A model generated the notes under the pieces. It ran no database searches, was not told where the DNA came from, and saw only the letters and a program-made list of their open reading frames with translations. 64,000 bases of DNA, taken from assembly GCA_021414115.1 (NCBI GenBank), contig JAIOPD010000097.1, positions 1-64,000 on the forward strand, read 5' to 3'. Positions within the stretch are counted from its first letter, which is position 1; each line of letters opens with the position of its first letter. This DNA is from Planctomycetia bacterium. Lineage in GTDB: Bacteria; Planctomycetota; Planctomycetia; Pirellulales; UBA1268. Of the stretch, positions 63,078 through 64,000 are shown in pieces. A program made the position numbers and the translations under genes.

Positions 63078-64000
63078 ATGCCCATGATCGATCTTTCCAC
63101 GCAGCGGATCGTCGTCACCGGCGGCGCCGGCTTCCTCGGCCGCGCGGTCACCCGCGTGCTCCTCGATCGCGGCGTCCCGCCGGATCGGATCATGGTGCCG
63201 CGGCGGCGCGACTTCGATCTCACGGTCGAGGCCGACGTGGCCCGGCTCTACGAGACGGCGCGGCCCGACGTGGTCATCCACCTCGCGGCCGAGGTCGGCG
63301 GGATCGGCGCCAACATGGCTCACCCGGGCCGCTTCTTCTACGCCAACATGGCGATGGGACTGCACCTCGTCGAGCACGCCCGCCGTCACGGATTGCGGAA
63401 GTTCGTGCACACCGGCACCGTCTGCGCCTACCCGAAGCATTGCCCGATCCCGTTCCGCGAGGAAAACATCTGGGACGGGTATCCCGAGGAGACCAACGCT
63501 CCCTACGGCGTGGCCAAGAAGGCGATCTTCGTGATGCTCGACGGCTACCGTCGTGAGTACGGCCTCGAGAGCGCGGTGACGGTGCCGGTCAATCTCTACG
63601 GCCCCGGCGACAACTTCGACCCTTCGTCGAGCCATGTCATTCCGGCTCTGATCCGCAAGTGCGAGGAGGCACGCCGCAGCAACGCGCCCGAAGTGGTCTG
63701 CTGGGGCACCGGCGCGGCGACGCGGGAGTTTCTCTACGTCGACGACGCGGCCGAAGGCGTCGTGCGGGCCGCGGAGGTCATGGACGAGCCGCTGCCGATC
63801 AATCTCGGAGGCGGTGTCGAGATCGCGATCCGGGATCTGGTGATGAAGATCGCCGCGGCCTGTGGTTACGAAGGCCGGATCGAGTGGGACACGACGAAGC
63901 CCGACGGGCAGCCGCGCCGCGGCCTCGACATCTCGCGGGCGCGGCGGCTGCTGGGCTGGTCGCCCCGACAGGATTTCACTGCGGGCCTCGCGGCCACCGT
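63078..64000 (+). CDS. fcl: GDP-L-fucose synthase, cut by window edge
   Basis: At least 307 residues of a GDP-4-keto-6-deoxymannose epimerase/reductase, the second step to GDP-L-fucose. Features are VVTGGAGFLGRAV, LAAEVGGIGANMAHP, TGTVCAYPKHCPIPF, catalytic NAPYGVAKKA and VNLYGPGDNFDP. The frame is open to the right edge, so the C-terminus lies outside. The start is at 63078 or the second ATG at 63084. It follows gmd by 17 bases and supplies the fucose donor for the polysaccharide of this cluster. Confidence 0.93.
   Translation, partial: MPMIDLSTQRIVVTGGAGFLGRAVTRVLLDRGVPPDRIMVPRRRDFDLTVEADVARLYETARPDVVIHLAAEVGGIGANMAHPGRFFYANMAMGLHLVEHARRHGLRKFVHTGTVCAYPKHCPIPFREENIWDGYPEETNAPYGVAKKAIFVMLDGYRREYGLESAVTVPVNLYGPGDNFDPSSSHVIPALIRKCEEARRSNAPEVVCWGTGAATREFLYVDDAAEGVVRAAEVMDEPLPINLGGGVEIAIRDLVMKIAAACGYEGRIEWDTTKPDGQPRRGLDISRARRLLGWSPRQDFTAGLAAT

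Overview
The window is high-G+C DNA from a planctomycete, most likely of the Pirellulales type. The evidence is the co-occurrence of families that are typical of that phylum: DUF1501, PSCyt1/DUF1549/DUF1553, DUF1559 with a prepilin-like N-terminus, long autotransporter-type beta-strand-repeat proteins with a PEP-CTERM tail, an exosortase with EpsI, and ExbB/ExbD-like trios with a zinc ribbon. No database search was possible; family names rest on motifs read by eye.

The layout falls into two halves divided by a tRNA-Ser(GCT) gene on the minus strand (43750-43839). Left of it the DNA looks like an accretion island. The last 20 bases of the tRNA 3' end recur at 1176-1195 and 42972-42991, and a degraded relative lies near 335. 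A frameshifted tyrosine integrase with an excisionase-like gene sits just inside the 42.97-kb repeat, a large serine recombinase sits just inside the 1.18-kb repeat, and the same arm-type direct repeat occurs inside both ends. I infer a roughly 41.8-kb integrative element plus a 0.8-kb remnant of a second one that carries a PIN toxin.

Island cargo, left to right: a DUF433/DUF5615 toxin-antitoxin pair; a frameshifted Cys-rich protein; DUF167; a secreted sialidase divergent from an MFS transporter and an N-acetylneuraminate-lyase-type aldolase; a zinc-ribbon ExbB-like protein with two ExbD-like partners, a GxGYxYP protein and a DUF3592 protein; a NarL-type two-component pair; a 2505-residue repeat protein with a PEP-CTERM tail; a DUF1559 pseudopilin, a lipoprotein and a GH115 alpha-glucuronidase; a four-gene cytochrome/propeller/PSCyt/DUF1501 run; decayed RhuM and FecR pieces; and small unknown genes leading to the integrase. 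The common theme is uptake and breakdown of sialylated or glucuronylated polysaccharide at the cell surface.

Right of the tRNA the content looks like chromosome core: an M28 peptidase, an extremely acidic protein with its own terminator, scpB, a parvulin-type isomerase, a GT28-like glycosyltransferase, rdgB, an XRE regulator, ygfZ, a Nudix hydrolase and a LPG-synthase-type membrane protein. It ends with an exopolysaccharide/protein-sorting cluster: a divergent prepilin peptidase, an exosortase, a Wzc-like tyrosine kinase, EpsI, GDP-mannose dehydratase and GDP-fucose synthase (cut by the window edge). The exosortase is the natural processing enzyme for the PEP-CTERM protein in the island.
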